The notes under the pieces are model-generated. The model did no database searches and had not been told where the DNA came from. It saw only the letters and a program-made list of their open reading frames with translations. This document shows positions 34,639-44,403 of a stretch of DNA of 64,000 bases, piece by piece; within the stretch, counting starts at the first letter, position 1, and every line of letters starts with the position of its first letter. Both the position numbers and the translations under genes were made by a program. The stretch is from Paenarthrobacter sp. DKR-5. Lineage in GTDB: Bacteria; Actinomycetota; Actinomycetes; Actinomycetales; Micrococcaceae. The stretch spans positions 602,491 to 666,490 of the forward strand of contig NZ_JAHBOI010000001.1 of assembly GCF_018531425.1 (NCBI RefSeq), written 5' to 3'.

Positions 34639-36348
34639 ATGTCCCACGTGAGCACCGGGGCCCGGTCCCGCACCCCGGAGGCATCCAAGGTCTTCACGCA
34701 CCGCGAAATCATGACGGTGCTGGTAGGCCTGCTGCTTGGCATGTTCCTTGCCTCGCTCGACCAGACCATCGTGTCCTCGTCGATCTACACCATCGCCAAC
34801 GACCTGGACGGGCTCTCGCTCCAGGCCTGGGCCACCACCGCCTACCTCATCACGTCCACGGTGAGCACGCCGCTGTACGGCAAGTTGTCCGACATCTTCG
34901 GGCGCCGGCCGCTCTACGTCACTGCGATCGGAATCTTCCTCGCCGGCTCCATCTATGCAGGGTCCGTCCACTCGATGACCGAACTGGCGATCGCCCGCGG
35001 CATCCAGGGCCTGGGTGCAGGCGGCCTGATGGCGCTCGGTTTGGCAATCATCGGCGACATCGTCCCGTTGAAGGACCGCGGCAAGTACCAGGGCTATTTC
35101 ATGTCGGTCTTCGGGGTCTCCTCGGTCCTCGGCCCGGTGGTCGGCGGCTTCTTCGCGGGGACCAGGACCCTGATGGGAATCGACGGCTGGCGCTGGGTCT
35201 TCTTCGTCAACGTCCCGATCGCCGTCGCCGCCCTCACCGTCGTCTGGATCTACCTGCATCTGCCGGCGAAACACCAGAAACAGCGCATCGACTACTGGGG
35301 CGCCGGCGCCGTCACGCTTGCCTTGGTGCCGCTGCTCCTCGTCGCTGAGCAGGGCCGCAGCTGGGGCTGGGCGTCGTCGAACTCCTGGATCTGCTACGGC
35401 CTGGGCGCCTTGGGCATCCTGCTGTTCATCCTGGCCGAGAAGGCAGCCGGAGATTCAGCACTCATCCCGCTTCGGTTCTTCCGGATCCCCACGTTCGGTC
35501 TGTCCTCGCTGCTGAACTTCATCATCGGCGTCGGGATGTTCGGTGCGATCGCGATGCTGCCGATGTACCTGCAGCTGGTGAAGGGCCTGACCCCCACCGA
35601 GGCCGGCCTGATGATGATCACCTTCACCATCGGCATCCTCACCGGGTCCATCACCAGCGGCCAGGCCATCTCGCGGACCGGTACGTACAAGATCTTCCCG
35701 GTGCTCGGCACGGCCATCCTTGCCGGAGCTGCCGTCATCATGGGCCTGTCGCTGCACGTGGACACCGGCCTGTGGGTCCCCGGTGCCATCGCCGTCATGT
35801 TCGGCCTCGGGCTTGGCTTCTGCATGCAGCCGCTGACCATCTCCATGCAGATGGCCGTTCCGCCGAAGGACATGGGCGTGGGCACCTCGACGGCCGCGTT
35901 CTTCCGCTCGATGGGCGGCGCGGCCGGCACGGCAGTCTTCATCTCGCTCCTGTTCGCCCAGGCGGCGGACAAGATCAGCGGCGCCATGAAGACCGCCATG
36001 GCGGATCCGAACTACCAGAAGCTGCTGCGGGATCCGGCGATCGCGGGGGACCCGGCGAACAAGCCGCTCTTCGATTTCTTCAAGAACGGCGCCGGAGACA
36101 ACTCGCTCAACGACACCAGCTGGCTCAAGAACGCCAATCCCACGCTGACCTTCCCGATCAGGGACGGGTTCGCGCAGGCGATCGACGTCGTCATGCTCAC
36201 CGCCGCAGCCCTCGTGGCGCTGGCCTTCCTCGTCTCCTGGCTGCTGCCCAACGCGAAGCTGGTGGACCCGAGAGCGGCGAGGGCGCAGAAAGACAACGCC
36301 GAGCTCGAGGACGAGACCGCGCCGGAGGTCTCCGCGCCGCTGCACTAG
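34639..36348 (+). CDS. MFS drug-efflux transporter (DHA2/EmrB, 14 helices)
   Basis: A 569-residue MFS protein. The N-terminal motif LASLDQTIVSSSIYTIANDL is the DHA2 motif D1, motif A reads GKLSDIFGRRPLY, and motif C reads SVLGPVVGGFF. About 14 membrane segments are visible, with a hydrophilic loop near residues 440-490 and a short acidic tail. The ATG at 34639 has GGAG seven bases upstream; a TTG at 34627 is poorer. It probably exports drugs or other lipophilic cations. The substrate is unknown. A strong hairpin follows. Confidence 0.92.
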   Translation: MSHVSTGARSRTPEASKVFTHREIMTVLVGLLLGMFLASLDQTIVSSSIYTIANDLDGLSLQAWATTAYLITSTVSTPLYGKLSDIFGRRPLYVTAIGIFLAGSIYAGSVHSMTELAIARGIQGLGAGGLMALGLAIIGDIVPLKDRGKYQGYFMSVFGVSSVLGPVVGGFFAGTRTLMGIDGWRWVFFVNVPIAVAALTVVWIYLHLPAKHQKQRIDYWGAGAVTLALVPLLLVAEQGRSWGWASSNSWICYGLGALGILLFILAEKAAGDSALIPLRFFRIPTFGLSSLLNFIIGVGMFGAIAMLPMYLQLVKGLTPTEAGLMMITFTIGILTGSITSGQAISRTGTYKIFPVLGTAILAGAAVIMGLSLHVDTGLWVPGAIAVMFGLGLGFCMQPLTISMQMAVPPKDMGVGTSTAAFFRSMGGAAGTAVFISLLFAQAADKISGAMKTAMADPNYQKLLRDPAIAGDPANKPLFDFFKNGAGDNSLNDTSWLKNANPTLTFPIRDGFAQAIDVVMLTAAALVALAFLVSWLLPNAKLVDPRAARAQKDNAELEDETAPEVSAPLH

Positions 36349-36372
36349 CTGTCCGGACGGCGCCGCCGGCGC

Positions 36373-36418
36373 CAACGAAACGGGGCCCCTGGATTCTCCC
36401 CGGGGCCCTGTTTCGTTG
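36373..36418. terminator. Hairpin terminator after the MFS gene
   Basis: A 17-bp stem with one mismatch pairs 36373-36389 (CAACGAAACGGGGCCCC) with 36402-36418. It lies between convergent genes, so it may serve both. Confidence 0.75.
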
Positions 36419-36441
36419 CCGGTTGCCTATTTGCCGGTTGT

Positions 36442-36822
36442 CTATTGGCCCGAATCCGAGCCGGAGGCTCGCGCCTTCCGTGCCGGCGGGCGCTCCCCCG
36501 CTTTACCGTAAGAGCCCTCCGTGTAACGCCCGACGGCGTCCGCGGACGTGCGCCCCGGCACGGTGCCCTCACGGCCATAGTCCGCCTCGATGAACCGGCC
36601 GGACTCCTCCTGCTCCTCGCCTAACGGCTCGGGAAGGCCGCCGCGTTCGCCTGCTTTGCCGTACGAGCCCTCCGTGTAACGGCCAACCGTGTCCTCGGAC
36701 GTGCGGCCCCGCTGGCCCCCGGCCGCACCATAGGATCCTTCGACATATCGGCCGCGGACTTCCTCGCCCTCGGACGGGGCCGGACCGTTCTCCTCGGGCT
36801 TCTTGCTGCTGTGCTTGTTCAT
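36442..36822 (-). CDS. Small disordered protein with GRYxEGSYG repeats
   Basis: A 126-residue hydrophilic protein of unknown function, with a good ribosome binding site (GGAGGCGACGCC before the ATG). It has four GR[YF]xE..YG..G units: GRYVEGSYGAAG, GRYTEGSYGKAGER, GRFIEADYGREG and GRYTEGSYGKAGER. They are arranged as two composite repeats, each ending in RTSxDxVGRYTEGSYGKAGER, separated by an acidic linker (PLGEEQEES). There is no membrane segment, Cys or hydrophobic core, so it is probably disordered. No family is recognised. It stands alone. Confidence 0.8.
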   Translation of the reverse strand: MNKHSSKKPEENGPAPSEGEEVRGRYVEGSYGAAGGQRGRTSEDTVGRYTEGSYGKAGERGGLPEPLGEEQEESGRFIEADYGREGTVPGRTSADAVGRYTEGSYGKAGERPPARKARASGSDSGQ

Positions 36823-36993
36823 GGCGTCGCCTCCATTGGACTGAATGCCGCCACTTCCAATTTTATCGGTCGGAGGCCGGTCCGGACAGGGCCGCACTCC
36901 CCCATCGAGGGGCCAGTTGCGGCGGCCTCTTCCGCGCGGAGCCCGCCGTTGCCGGCCGTTCGCGCGCTGGAGGGGCGTCGGGAGGGGCGCGGG

Positions 36994-37461
36994 TTAGCGC
37001 TCGACGAGGATGCCGTCGTCGTCGCTGTACAGCATCGCTCCGGGCCGGAACGTCACGCCGGAGAACACCACCTCGACGTCGGCCTCCCCCGCGCCCGTCT
37101 TGGCGCTCTTGCGCGGGTTGCTGCCGAGGGCCTTCACCCCGAGCGGCAGCTGCGCCAGCGCGAGCCGGTCCCGCACGGGCCCGTTGATCACGACGCCGGC
37201 CCAGCCGTTGCGCACGGCGGACTCCGCGATCATGTCCCCCATCAGGGCCGAGGCGAGCGAGGCCCCGCCGTCGACGACGAGCACGGCTCCGCCGCCGTCG
37301 CCCTGCAGCACCGACTTCAGCAGCGCGTTGTCCTCGAAGCAGCGCACTGTGCGGACCGGACCGCTGAACTCCCTCGCTCCGCCCAGGTTCAGGAACTGCG
37401 TCGGCACGGACTGCAGCTCCTCGCCCCGCTCGTCGTACAGATCGGCAGTGCTCACGCCCAC
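36994..37461 (-). CDS. rraA: RraA-family protein
   Basis: A 155-residue protein of the RraA fold. Supporting stretches are [20 protein letters not shown], the central [20 protein letters not shown] and [14 protein letters not shown], followed by GPVRD-type substrate residues. Members either regulate RNase E or act as HMG/CHA aldolases; the N-terminal pattern fits actinobacterial RraA (RNase E activity regulator A), but biochemistry is unproven. It starts at GTG 37461 with GAGGGAG six bases upstream. Confidence 0.9.
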   Translation of the reverse strand: MGVSTADLYDERGEELQSVPTQFLNLGGAREFSGPVRTVRCFEDNALLKSVLQGDGGGAVLVVDGGASLASALMGDMIAESAVRNGWAGVVINGPVRDRLALAQLPLGVKALGSNPRKSAKTGAGEADVEVVFSGVTFRPGAMLYSDDDGILVER

Positions 37462-37630
37462 TGGATGCTCCCTCGCCTGCGGTTTTCGGCAAGTCTAACC
37501 AGCCGCCGGGGGCAGCACCGGATTTGACCCCTACTGCCGCATGAAGAAGACTGTCCGGGCGGGATTCGTGCGTTGAAGCAAGTCTCTGCACCTGAAGATC
37601 CCGCCTTACGGGTATATCCGAGGGAGCATA

Positions 37631-39076
37631 ATGTCCACGACCACCTCCGGCCGGACGGCCGGCACCAATGCGAAGGTCATCGGCCTCTCAACCGCGGGGG
37701 CGGTCGGCGGATTCCTCTTCGGATTCGATTCCTCAGTTGTCAACGGCGCCGTCGACGCCATCCAGGGGCAGTTCGCCCTCTCCAAGACGCTCACCGGCTT
37801 CGCCGTCGCCGTCGCCCTGCTTGGCTGCGCGGCGGGCTCCTACGGCGCCGGACGGCTCGCTGACCGGATCGGCCGCATCAAGGTCATGCTGATCGGCTCC
37901 GGCCTGTTCCTGATCAGCGCCCTGGGCACCGGGCTGGCCTTCGGCGTCTGGGACCTGATCCTGTGGCGCCTCATCGGCGGCCTCGGCATCGGCGTCGCCT
38001 CCGTGATCGCGCCGGCCTACATCGCCGAAATCTCCCCGCGAAAGCTGCGCGGACGGCTGGGCTCCCTGCAGCAGCTCGCCATCACGGTCGGCATCTTCGC
38101 CGCCCTGCTCTCCGACGCGGTGATCGCCAACTCTTCCGGCGGCGCGCACCAGCAGGGGCTCTTCGGCCTCCAGGCCTGGCGCTGGATGTTCCTCGCCGGC
38201 GTCGTCCCCGCCGTCGTCTACGGCGCCATCGCCCTGAAGCTGCCCGAATCCCCGCGCTACCTCGTGATGACCAAACAGGAGGACAAGGCACGGGAGATCT
38301 TCACACGGATTGCCCCTGCCGAGGACCCGGACCGCTCCATCAGGGAAATCCACGAAGCCGTGCACGCGGACGAGCTGGCCGGGCTGAAGGGTTCCCTGCG
38401 CGGCAAGAGTCTCGGCCTGCACTCCATCGTTTGGGTCGGCATCCTGCTCTCGGTGTTCCAGCAGTTCGTCGGCATCAACGTGATCTTCTACTACTCGACC
38501 TCGCTCTGGAAGGCCGTGGGCTTCCACGAATCGGACTCGCTGACGATCTCCGTGGTCACTTCCATCACCAACATTCTCGTGACGCTGATTGCCATCGCGC
38601 TGGTGGACCGCGTCGGGCGGCGGCCCATCCTGCTGGCCGGTTCCATCGGCATGGCCGTCTCGCTGGCCACGATGGCCGTCAGCTTCATGAACGCCGCTGT
38701 GGTCAACGGGGAGCCGAGCCTGCCCGGCGGCTGGGGCCCGACGGCGCTCGTCGCCGCGAACGTCTTCGTGGTCTGTTTCGGTGCCTCCTGGGGACCGCTC
38801 GTGTGGGTGCTCCTGGGCGAAATCTTCCCGTCCCGCTTCCGCGCCAAGGCCCTGGGCCTGGCTGCTGCCGCCCAGTGGGTCGCCAACTTCGTGATCACGC
38901 TCAGCTTCCCCCCGATGGCTGCGCTGTCGCTGCCGGTGACCTACGGTGCGTACGCACTGTTCGCCGCCGCGTCCTTCTTCTTCGTGCTGTTCAAGGTTCC
39001 CGAAACCAACGGCATGTCGCTGGAGGAGGCGGACACGCTGTTCGTCGCCAAGAAGTCCGCCAAGGCGAAGGCCTGA
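37631..39076 (+). CDS. MFS sugar porter
   Basis: A 481-residue 12-helix sugar:H+ symporter-type MFS protein. Motifs include GRLADRIGRIKVM after helix 2, PESPRYLVM at the middle loop, DRVGRRPIL after helix 8 and PETNGMSLEEAD at the C-terminus. The helix-7 signature QQFVGINVIFYYS (QQxxGxNxxxYYS) supports sugar transport such as glucose, xylose or myo-inositol. No sugar-catabolic genes flank it. A 17-bp perfect hairpin follows. Confidence 0.93.
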   Translation: MSTTTSGRTAGTNAKVIGLSTAGAVGGFLFGFDSSVVNGAVDAIQGQFALSKTLTGFAVAVALLGCAAGSYGAGRLADRIGRIKVMLIGSGLFLISALGTGLAFGVWDLILWRLIGGLGIGVASVIAPAYIAEISPRKLRGRLGSLQQLAITVGIFAALLSDAVIANSSGGAHQQGLFGLQAWRWMFLAGVVPAVVYGAIALKLPESPRYLVMTKQEDKAREIFTRIAPAEDPDRSIREIHEAVHADELAGLKGSLRGKSLGLHSIVWVGILLSVFQQFVGINVIFYYSTSLWKAVGFHESDSLTISVVTSITNILVTLIAIALVDRVGRRPILLAGSIGMAVSLATMAVSFMNAAVVNGEPSLPGGWGPTALVAANVFVVCFGASWGPLVWVLLGEIFPSRFRAKALGLAAAAQWVANFVITLSFPPMAALSLPVTYGAYALFAAASFFFVLFKVPETNGMSLEEADTLFVAKKSAKAKA

Positions 39077-39107
39077 CGCCAGGGGCCCTCACGCCAGGAA
39101 TGCCAGT

Positions 39108-39145
39108 GCCGTCAGGGGCAGGACAGTGGTCCTGCCCCTGACGGC
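39108..39145 (+). terminator. Strong hairpin terminator
   Basis: A perfect 17-bp stem (39108-39124 with 39129-39145) has a 4-nt AGTG loop and lies 31 bp after the sugar porter stop. Only a weak U run follows (GTTAAGG). Confidence 0.8.
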
Positions 39146-39183
39146 GTTAAGGGGCGATTCGCTAGGATCGGAAGCAGGCGCGG

Positions 39184-39927
39184 ATGGAAGGAGATGACCA
39201 GCGGCGGATGAGTGAAGCCATCAAATGGATTCCGCTGGCGCTGTGCCTGCTCATCGCAGCCAGCCGGTTCCGCGCTGTGACGCGGGGCGAGTCGCGCAGC
39301 ATCTTCGCGGTCTTCATGCTGACTTCCGGAGTGATCGCGCTGAACATTTCCGACATCTATCTGGCGGTCGACCGGGTCCTCGGAGAGCGGAACTACGCCT
39401 ACCTGCTGCTGCGGCTGATGCTGCTCGGCGTGTTTGCCCTGCTCGGCATCAGGACGGCCGCCGGCTACCAGCACCGTTCGACCGCGCGGCTGGTGGCTGC
39501 TCCCGCCGGATACGCGGTCCTTGGCGTCTCCGCCGTCGTGCTGGCCGCGGCCTTCCTGCTGAGCGATCTGCCGGTGTCCTCCCCCGGCCTCTCGCTCTAC
39601 CGTGATGCTCCGGGCGTGCTGTGGCTGACGAAGGCCGGCCTGCTCTATCCGGCGTTCGTCGCTGTCTGCCTGCTCCGTCCGACGGCGGAGGCCGTGCTGC
39701 GCGCCCGGCGCGTCCCGGTTCGGGTCTCATCGGCACTGCTGCTGCTCGGTTTCGTCCTGGTGCTGGTGATCACGGCGCTCCCGATCGAGGGCAGGCGGGT
39801 CGAGGATGCAGCGACCGTTCTGAGCTACACCGCGACCCTGTCGATCGCTGCGGGCATCACCGTCCTCTGGGCCGCGCGGCGGCGGGAACACCGCATGCCG
39901 CCGCCCTCGTTGCGCGAACCGGACTGA
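39184..39927 (+). CDS. Hypothetical seven-helix membrane protein
   Basis: A 247-residue integral membrane protein with about seven hydrophobic segments, starting around residues 15, 45, 77, 104, 141, 180 and 211, and a short polar C-terminus. No transport motif is recognised. It resembles uncharacterised actinobacterial membrane proteins found near regulators, but this is a weak impression. The start is uncertain: ATG 39184 has only a weak upstream AGG, while in-frame ATG 39208 gives MSEAIKWIPLALCLL. It stands between a terminator and the convergent DUF1508 gene. Confidence 0.7.
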   Translation: MEGDDQRRMSEAIKWIPLALCLLIAASRFRAVTRGESRSIFAVFMLTSGVIALNISDIYLAVDRVLGERNYAYLLLRLMLLGVFALLGIRTAAGYQHRSTARLVAAPAGYAVLGVSAVVLAAAFLLSDLPVSSPGLSLYRDAPGVLWLTKAGLLYPAFVAVCLLRPTAEAVLRARRVPVRVSSALLLLGFVLVLVITALPIEGRRVEDAATVLSYTATLSIAAGITVLWAARRREHRMPPPSLREPD

Positions 39928-40166
39928 TCAGCGCCCGGGCGCGTGGCGCCGGGACGCTGCGGAGGACGCCTGGCGCTGGCCCCGCGTCGCACACAGATCC
40001 GAAATGAGGCCCGTGCCGGCGCACTCGCGCACTGCATTGATGGCGGCCACGGCTGCCTGTCTCGTGGCGTAGTCCTTCGAAACGGCCATCACGGTTCCGT
40101 CCCCGGACCGGAGACGGAACCTGTACCTCGCGTCGGCATCAACGAACAACTCAACCTGCCGGCCAT
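39928..40166 (-). pseudogene. DUF1508 (YegP-like) gene with 5' frameshift
   Basis: The frame ending at 39928 encodes a good DUF1508 domain (VDADARYRFRLRSGDGTVMA, then AAINAVRECAGTGLISDLC) but starts only at a poorly placed TTG (40149). In another frame a strong ribosome binding site (GGGAGGGGAG) precedes ATG 40166 reading MAGR. Joining them as MAGRFELFVDADARYRF, the standard start of the family and matching the intact paralogue at 32534, needs one extra T in AGGTTGAG. It is therefore probably a one-base deletion or a sequence error. If real, the gene may be weakly translated from TTG or dead. Confidence 0.65.
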
Positions 40167-40353
40167 GACAGCTCCCCTCCCGAGCCCCGCCCTGCGGGCG
40201 TGGTGTTGGAATTATGAACCGCCCCGAAGCGCTGCCGCAAGACTATTAAGCGCGCCTGCGGCGCCTGCTGAACCCGCTGCGGAAACCCTAGGAGAACGGG
40301 GCGGCAGCGCCCATAATGGGACTGCGCACCCGGCGCCGGCGAGGAGGTCCGCA

Positions 40354-41205
40354 GTGAACCACGAGCTGTCCGTGGCGGTCACCGGCTCCACCGGCTACGT
40401 GGGCGGGGCCGTCGCGCGTTTGCTGGCCGCCGCCGGAGCCCGCCAGCGTCTGCTCGCGCGTTCCCCGGAGCGGGCGCCCGCGTTCCCCGGGGCCGAGCCG
40501 GTCCTTTCCGGCTACGCCGACCGGGGCCTGGCTGCCGGCTCGCTGGCCGGCATCGACCTGCTCTTCATGGTCTCCGGGGCGGAGGCTCCGGACCGGCTGG
40601 CCCAGCATTTCAGTTTCATCGACGCCGCCGCCGACGCCGGGGTGGGGCACATCGTGTACACCTCGTTTTACGGCGCCGCCCCCGACGCGTCCTTTACGCT
40701 CGCGCGGGACCACTTCGCCACCGAGGAGCACATCAGGGCCTCGGGCATGGCTTACACTTTCCTGCGCGACAACCTGTACCTGGATTTCCTGCCGGCGATG
40801 GTGGGCGAGGACGGCGTCATCCGCGGTCCTGCAGGCGACGGGGTGGCGTCCGTGGTGGCCCGGGACGACGTCGCCCGCACGGCGGCGGCCATCCTGCAGG
40901 ACCCGGAGCGGCACCGCAACGCCAGTTATGACCTGACCGGACCGGAGGAACTCTCACTGGCGTCGGCCGCCGCGGTGCTCAGCGAGGAGACCGGCCGGCC
41001 GGTGTCGTTCCACAACGAGACGACCGCAGAGGCCTACGAGTCGCGGCGGGGGTACGGCGCGCCGGAGTGGCAGCTGGATGCCTGGGTGAGCACATACACG
41101 GCCATCGCGCGCGGCGAGCTGGCAGGGCTGAGCGGCGCCGTCGAGGAGATCACCGGGCAGGCTCCGCTCACGCTGCGCGCATTCCTGCGCGCGAACGGCC
41201 GCTAA
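40354..41205 (+). CDS. NAD(P)H-binding SDR (NmrA/QorB-like)
   Basis: A 283-residue Rossmann protein with the nucleotide loop VTGSTGYVGGAVARLLAAAG near residue 9 and a following basic residue patch suited to NADPH. The pattern IVYTSFYGAAPDASFTLARD is typical of QorB/NmrA-type atypical SDRs, which lack a classical YxxxK catalysis or act as redox sensors. GTG 40354 is preceded by GAGGAGG at six bases. It stands alone and its stop codon lies inside a strong hairpin. Confidence 0.88.
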   Translation: MNHELSVAVTGSTGYVGGAVARLLAAAGARQRLLARSPERAPAFPGAEPVLSGYADRGLAAGSLAGIDLLFMVSGAEAPDRLAQHFSFIDAAADAGVGHIVYTSFYGAAPDASFTLARDHFATEEHIRASGMAYTFLRDNLYLDFLPAMVGEDGVIRGPAGDGVASVVARDDVARTAAAILQDPERHRNASYDLTGPEELSLASAAAVLSEETGRPVSFHNETTAEAYESRRGYGAPEWQLDAWVSTYTAIARGELAGLSGAVEEITGQAPLTLRAFLRANGR

Positions 41206-41247
41206 CGGCGGGCTCCGTGCGGAGGAGCCCGCCGTTAGCGGCCGTTC
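41193..41247. terminator. 24-bp perfect hairpin overlapping the SDR stop
   Basis: Arms at 41193-41216 and 41224-41247 are perfect 24-bp complements with a 7-nt loop. The left arm includes the SDR stop codon TAA (41203-41205), and the right arm ends 10 bp before the sdaA stop, so it probably ends both convergent transcripts. Confidence 0.8.
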
Positions 41248-41256
41248 GGCCGGGTC

Positions 41257-42654
41257 TCAGCACTCGACGACGTTGACGGCGAGGCCTCCCATGGCGGTCT
41301 CCTTGTACTTGGAGCTCATGTCCTTGCCGGTCTCGCGCATGGTCACAATCACCTCGTCCAGCGATACCCGGTGGTCGCCGTCGCCCCAGAGCGCCATCTT
41401 GGCGGCATTGATGGCCTTCGCGGCGGCGATCGCGTTGCGCTCGATGCACGGCACCTGGACCAGGCCCCCGATCGGGTCGCACGTCAGGCCCAGGTTGTGC
41501 TCCATCGCGATCTCGGCCGCGTTCTCGACCTGCTTGGGCGTTCCGCCGAGCACCTCGGCCAGGCCCGCCGCAGCCATGGACGACGCCGAACCGACCTCGC
41601 CCTGGCAGCCCACCTCGGCGCCGGAAATGGAGGCCTGCTCCTTGTACAGCACGCCAACGGCCCCGGCTGCGAGCAGGAACCGGACAACGACGTCGTCCTT
41701 CTCGCGCTGGGAAGCGGTGCGGATGCCCGGCAAGTAATGCGTCGCGTAGAACATGACGGCGGGGATGATGCCCGCCGCCCCGTTGGTCGGGGCGGTGACC
41801 ACCCGGCCGCCGGAGGCGTTCTCCTCGTTCACGGCAAGGGCCACCAGGTTCACCCACTCCTGCCAGAACTTCGGGTCCCGGTCCGGGTCTTCCTGGCGGA
41901 GGCGGGCGTGCCACGCGGGTGCCCGGCGCCGCACCTTCAGGCCGCCGGGAAGCTCGCCGGTGCGGCGGAGGCTGGCGTTCTTGCACTCCTCCATCACGTC
42001 CCGGATGTGCAGCAGCCCCTCCCGCACCTCCTGCTCGGAACGGTCCGCCGTCTCGTTCGCAAGCATGATGTCGCTGATCCCCCGCCCGGTGGCGTGGCAG
42101 TGCGCCAGCAGCTCCGCCGCTGTCCGGAAGGGGTACGGCAGCTGCGCCTTGCTCGCCTGCAGCTGCTGCGCAGCGGCCTCCTCTTCGCCTTCACGGACGA
42201 TGAAACCGCCGCCGACGGAGAAGAAGGTCGCCCCGTGCAGCACTCCCCCGGCCTCGTCCAGCACTTCAAAGGTCATCCCGTTGGTGTGCCGGTCCAGCAC
42301 AGTCAGCGGGTGCAAAACCATGTCCTCGACCGCGTACTGCAGCGGCCGGACCCCGGCGAGGCGCAGGACGCCGCTCGCGGCCAGGTCCGCCAGCCGGTCC
42401 TCGACTTCCTGCGGCAGGATCAGCTCCGGCTCATACCCCTCCAGGCCGAGCAGCACCGCCGTCATCGTGCCGTGCCCGCGGCCGGTGGCCGCCAGGGAAC
42501 CGTAGAGGTGGACCCGCAGCCCGGCCACCCGCTCGAGCAGGCCGGCGCCGGCGAGCTCATGGGTGAAGGCTGCCGCCGCCCGCATCGGGCCCACGGTGTG
42601 CGAGCTCGACGGCCCGATGCCGACGGAGAAGAGGTCGAAGACGCCAACAGCCAT
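41257..42654 (-). CDS. sdaA: L-serine ammonia-lyase (serine dehydratase), single chain
   Basis: A 465-residue iron-sulfur-type L-serine dehydratase with both beta and alpha domains in one chain. The start [20 protein letters not shown] is the family signature; [20 protein letters not shown] and [19 protein letters not shown] supply Cys ligands for the 4Fe-4S cluster together with a C-terminal Cys (NVVEC). It converts L-serine to pyruvate and ammonia. It is last in the gcvP-gcvT-gcvH-glyA-sdaA operon, so serine made from glycine is fed to pyruvate. Confidence 0.93.
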   Translation of the reverse strand: MAVGVFDLFSVGIGPSSSHTVGPMRAAAAFTHELAGAGLLERVAGLRVHLYGSLAATGRGHGTMTAVLLGLEGYEPELILPQEVEDRLADLAASGVLRLAGVRPLQYAVEDMVLHPLTVLDRHTNGMTFEVLDEAGGVLHGATFFSVGGGFIVREGEEEAAAQQLQASKAQLPYPFRTAAELLAHCHATGRGISDIMLANETADRSEQEVREGLLHIRDVMEECKNASLRRTGELPGGLKVRRRAPAWHARLRQEDPDRDPKFWQEWVNLVALAVNEENASGGRVVTAPTNGAAGIIPAVMFYATHYLPGIRTASQREKDDVVVRFLLAAGAVGVLYKEQASISGAEVGCQGEVGSASSMAAAGLAEVLGGTPKQVENAAEIAMEHNLGLTCDPIGGLVQVPCIERNAIAAAKAINAAKMALWGDGDHRVSLDEVIVTMRETGKDMSSKYKETAMGGLAVNVVEC

Positions 42655-42675
42655 TGCCGGTCCTTTGCTCGCTGC

Positions 42676-43986
42676 TCAGCCCGCGGACGCCGTGTCGGCG
42701 ACCCCGGGGTAGAGCGGGTGGGCGTCCGCGAGCCCGCGGACGCGCGCGGCCAGGGCGGAGAGATCGGCACCGTCGGGGGCAACCAGGGCCTCCGCGATGA
42801 TGTCGGCGACCTCGCGGAACGCCTCCTCGCCGAAACCGCGCGTTGCCAGGGCGGGGGTGCCGATCCGCAGGCCCGAGGTCACCATGGGCGGCCGGGGGTC
42901 GAACGGGACGGCGTTGCGGTTGACCGTGATGTCGATGGCGGCGAGCCGGTCCTCGGCCTGCTGGCCGTCCAGCTCGCAGTTGCGCAGGTCCACCAGCACC
43001 AGGTGGACGTCGGTGCCGCCGCTGATGACGGAGATGCCGGCCGCGGCGACGTCGTCGCGCATCAGGCGTTCGGCCAGGATGCGCGCCCCGGCCAGGACCC
43101 GCTCCTGGCGTTCACGGAACTCTTCCGTCGCGGCGATCTTGAAGGCCACGGCCTTGCCGGCGATGACGTGCTCCAGCGGGCCGCCCTGCTGGCCCGGGAA
43201 GACGGCAGAGTTGATCTTCTTGGCGATGTCGGCGTCGTTGCTGAGGATGATGCCCCCGCGCGGACCGGCCAGGGTCTTGTGCGTGGTGGAGGTGGCCACG
43301 TGGGCGTGCGGCAACGGGGACGGGTGCAGGCCGGCCGCCACGAGCCCGGCGAAGTGGGCCATGTCCACCATCAGGTAGGCGCCCACTTCGTCGGCGATGC
43401 GGCGGAATGCGGCGAAGTCCAGTTGCCGGGCATAGGCGGACCAGCCGGCGACGATCAGCTGCGGCTTGTGCTCGCGGGCGAGCCGGGCCACCTCCTCCAT
43501 GTCCACCCGGTGGTCCTCTTCGCGGACCTGGTACGGGATGACGTTGTAGAGCCGGCCGGAGAAGTTGATCCGCATGCCGTGCGTCAGGTGGCCGCCGTGG
43601 GCGAGGTTCAGGCCCATGATGGTGTCGCCGGGCTTGAGCAGTGCGTGCATCACGGAGGCGTTCGCCTGGGCGCCGGAGTGCGGCTGCACGTTGGCGTACG
43701 CCGCACCGAAGAGCTCCTTGGCCCGGTCGATGGCCAGCTGCTCGATCACGTCGACGTGCTCGCAGCCGCCGTAGTAGCGCCGGCCGGGGTAGCCCTCGGC
43801 GTACTTGTTCGTCAGCACCGACCCCTGGGCCTGCATGACGGCGACGGCGGTGTGGTTCTCGCTGGCGATCATCTCCAGCCCGTGGCGCTGGCGGGACAGC
43901 TCGTCGTCGATCTTGGCGGCGACCTCGGGGTCGACCTGCGCCAGGTCCCCGTCCAGCAGGTTCTGCACGGCGGCGGGCGCGGTCAC
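42676..43986 (-). CDS. glyA: Serine hydroxymethyltransferase
   Basis: A 436-residue PLP enzyme. The active-site Lys237 lies in [15 protein letters not shown], and the N-terminal [20 protein letters not shown] and [19 protein letters not shown] are diagnostic. It combines glycine with 5,10-methylene-THF to give serine. Placed after gcvH with a 4-bp overlap, it uses the methylene-THF produced by the cleavage system, so two glycines give one serine. Since glyA is usually essential and single, a second copy elsewhere is possible but cannot be checked here. Confidence 0.95.
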   Translation of the reverse strand: MTAPAAVQNLLDGDLAQVDPEVAAKIDDELSRQRHGLEMIASENHTAVAVMQAQGSVLTNKYAEGYPGRRYYGGCEHVDVIEQLAIDRAKELFGAAYANVQPHSGAQANASVMHALLKPGDTIMGLNLAHGGHLTHGMRINFSGRLYNVIPYQVREEDHRVDMEEVARLAREHKPQLIVAGWSAYARQLDFAAFRRIADEVGAYLMVDMAHFAGLVAAGLHPSPLPHAHVATSTTHKTLAGPRGGIILSNDADIAKKINSAVFPGQQGGPLEHVIAGKAVAFKIAATEEFRERQERVLAGARILAERLMRDDVAAAGISVISGGTDVHLVLVDLRNCELDGQQAEDRLAAIDITVNRNAVPFDPRPPMVTSGLRIGTPALATRGFGEEAFREVADIIAEALVAPDGADLSALAARVRGLADAHPLYPGVADTASAG

Positions 43987-44366
43987 AGCTCGGCGCCGTT
44001 CGCCGCGGCGTATTCCTCGGCGCTGAGCAGGGGCCCGTCGGCGGTGACGGCGACCTTGAACAGCCAGCCGGCGCCGTACGGGTCGTTGTTGATCAGGGCC
44101 GGGTCCTCGATGACCGCGTCGTTGATGGCGACGACCTCGCCGCTGACAGGGGCGTACAGGTCCGAGACGGACTTGGTGGACTCCACCTCGCCGCAGGTCT
44201 CCCCCGCCGTCACGGTCGAGCCGACCTCGGGCAGGTCGACGTAGACGATGTCGCCGAGCGCGTCGGTGGCGACGGCGGTGATGCCGATGCCGGCGGGGCC
44301 GCCGCCGTCACGGGAGACCCACTCGTGTTCGGCGGAGTACTGGAGCTCGGGAACGACCTTGATCAT
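43983..44366 (-). CDS. gcvH: Glycine cleavage system H protein
   Basis: A 127-residue lipoyl carrier. The lipoylation site is Lys65 in [20 protein letters not shown], and the flanking domain pattern ([25 protein letters not shown]) is complete. It shuttles the aminomethyl group from GcvP to GcvT. Its 3' end overlaps glyA by 4 bases. A hairpin separates it from gcvT. No lipoate ligase or LipA/LipB gene is in the window. Confidence 0.95.
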   Translation of the reverse strand: MIKVVPELQYSAEHEWVSRDGGGPAGIGITAVATDALGDIVYVDLPEVGSTVTAGETCGEVESTKSVSDLYAPVSGEVVAINDAVIEDPALINNDPYGAGWLFKVAVTADGPLLSAEEYAAANGAEL

Positions 44367-44403
44367 GGGGGAATGCCTTTCGGGGAAGAAACGAGGGAAA
44401 CGC

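Noticed and set aside
41371..44244. A 957-codon plus-strand open frame
   Set aside because: Antisense to sdaA, glyA and gcvH, which have complete motifs and ribosome binding sites; the translation is repetitive in His/Gln/Gly/Arg.
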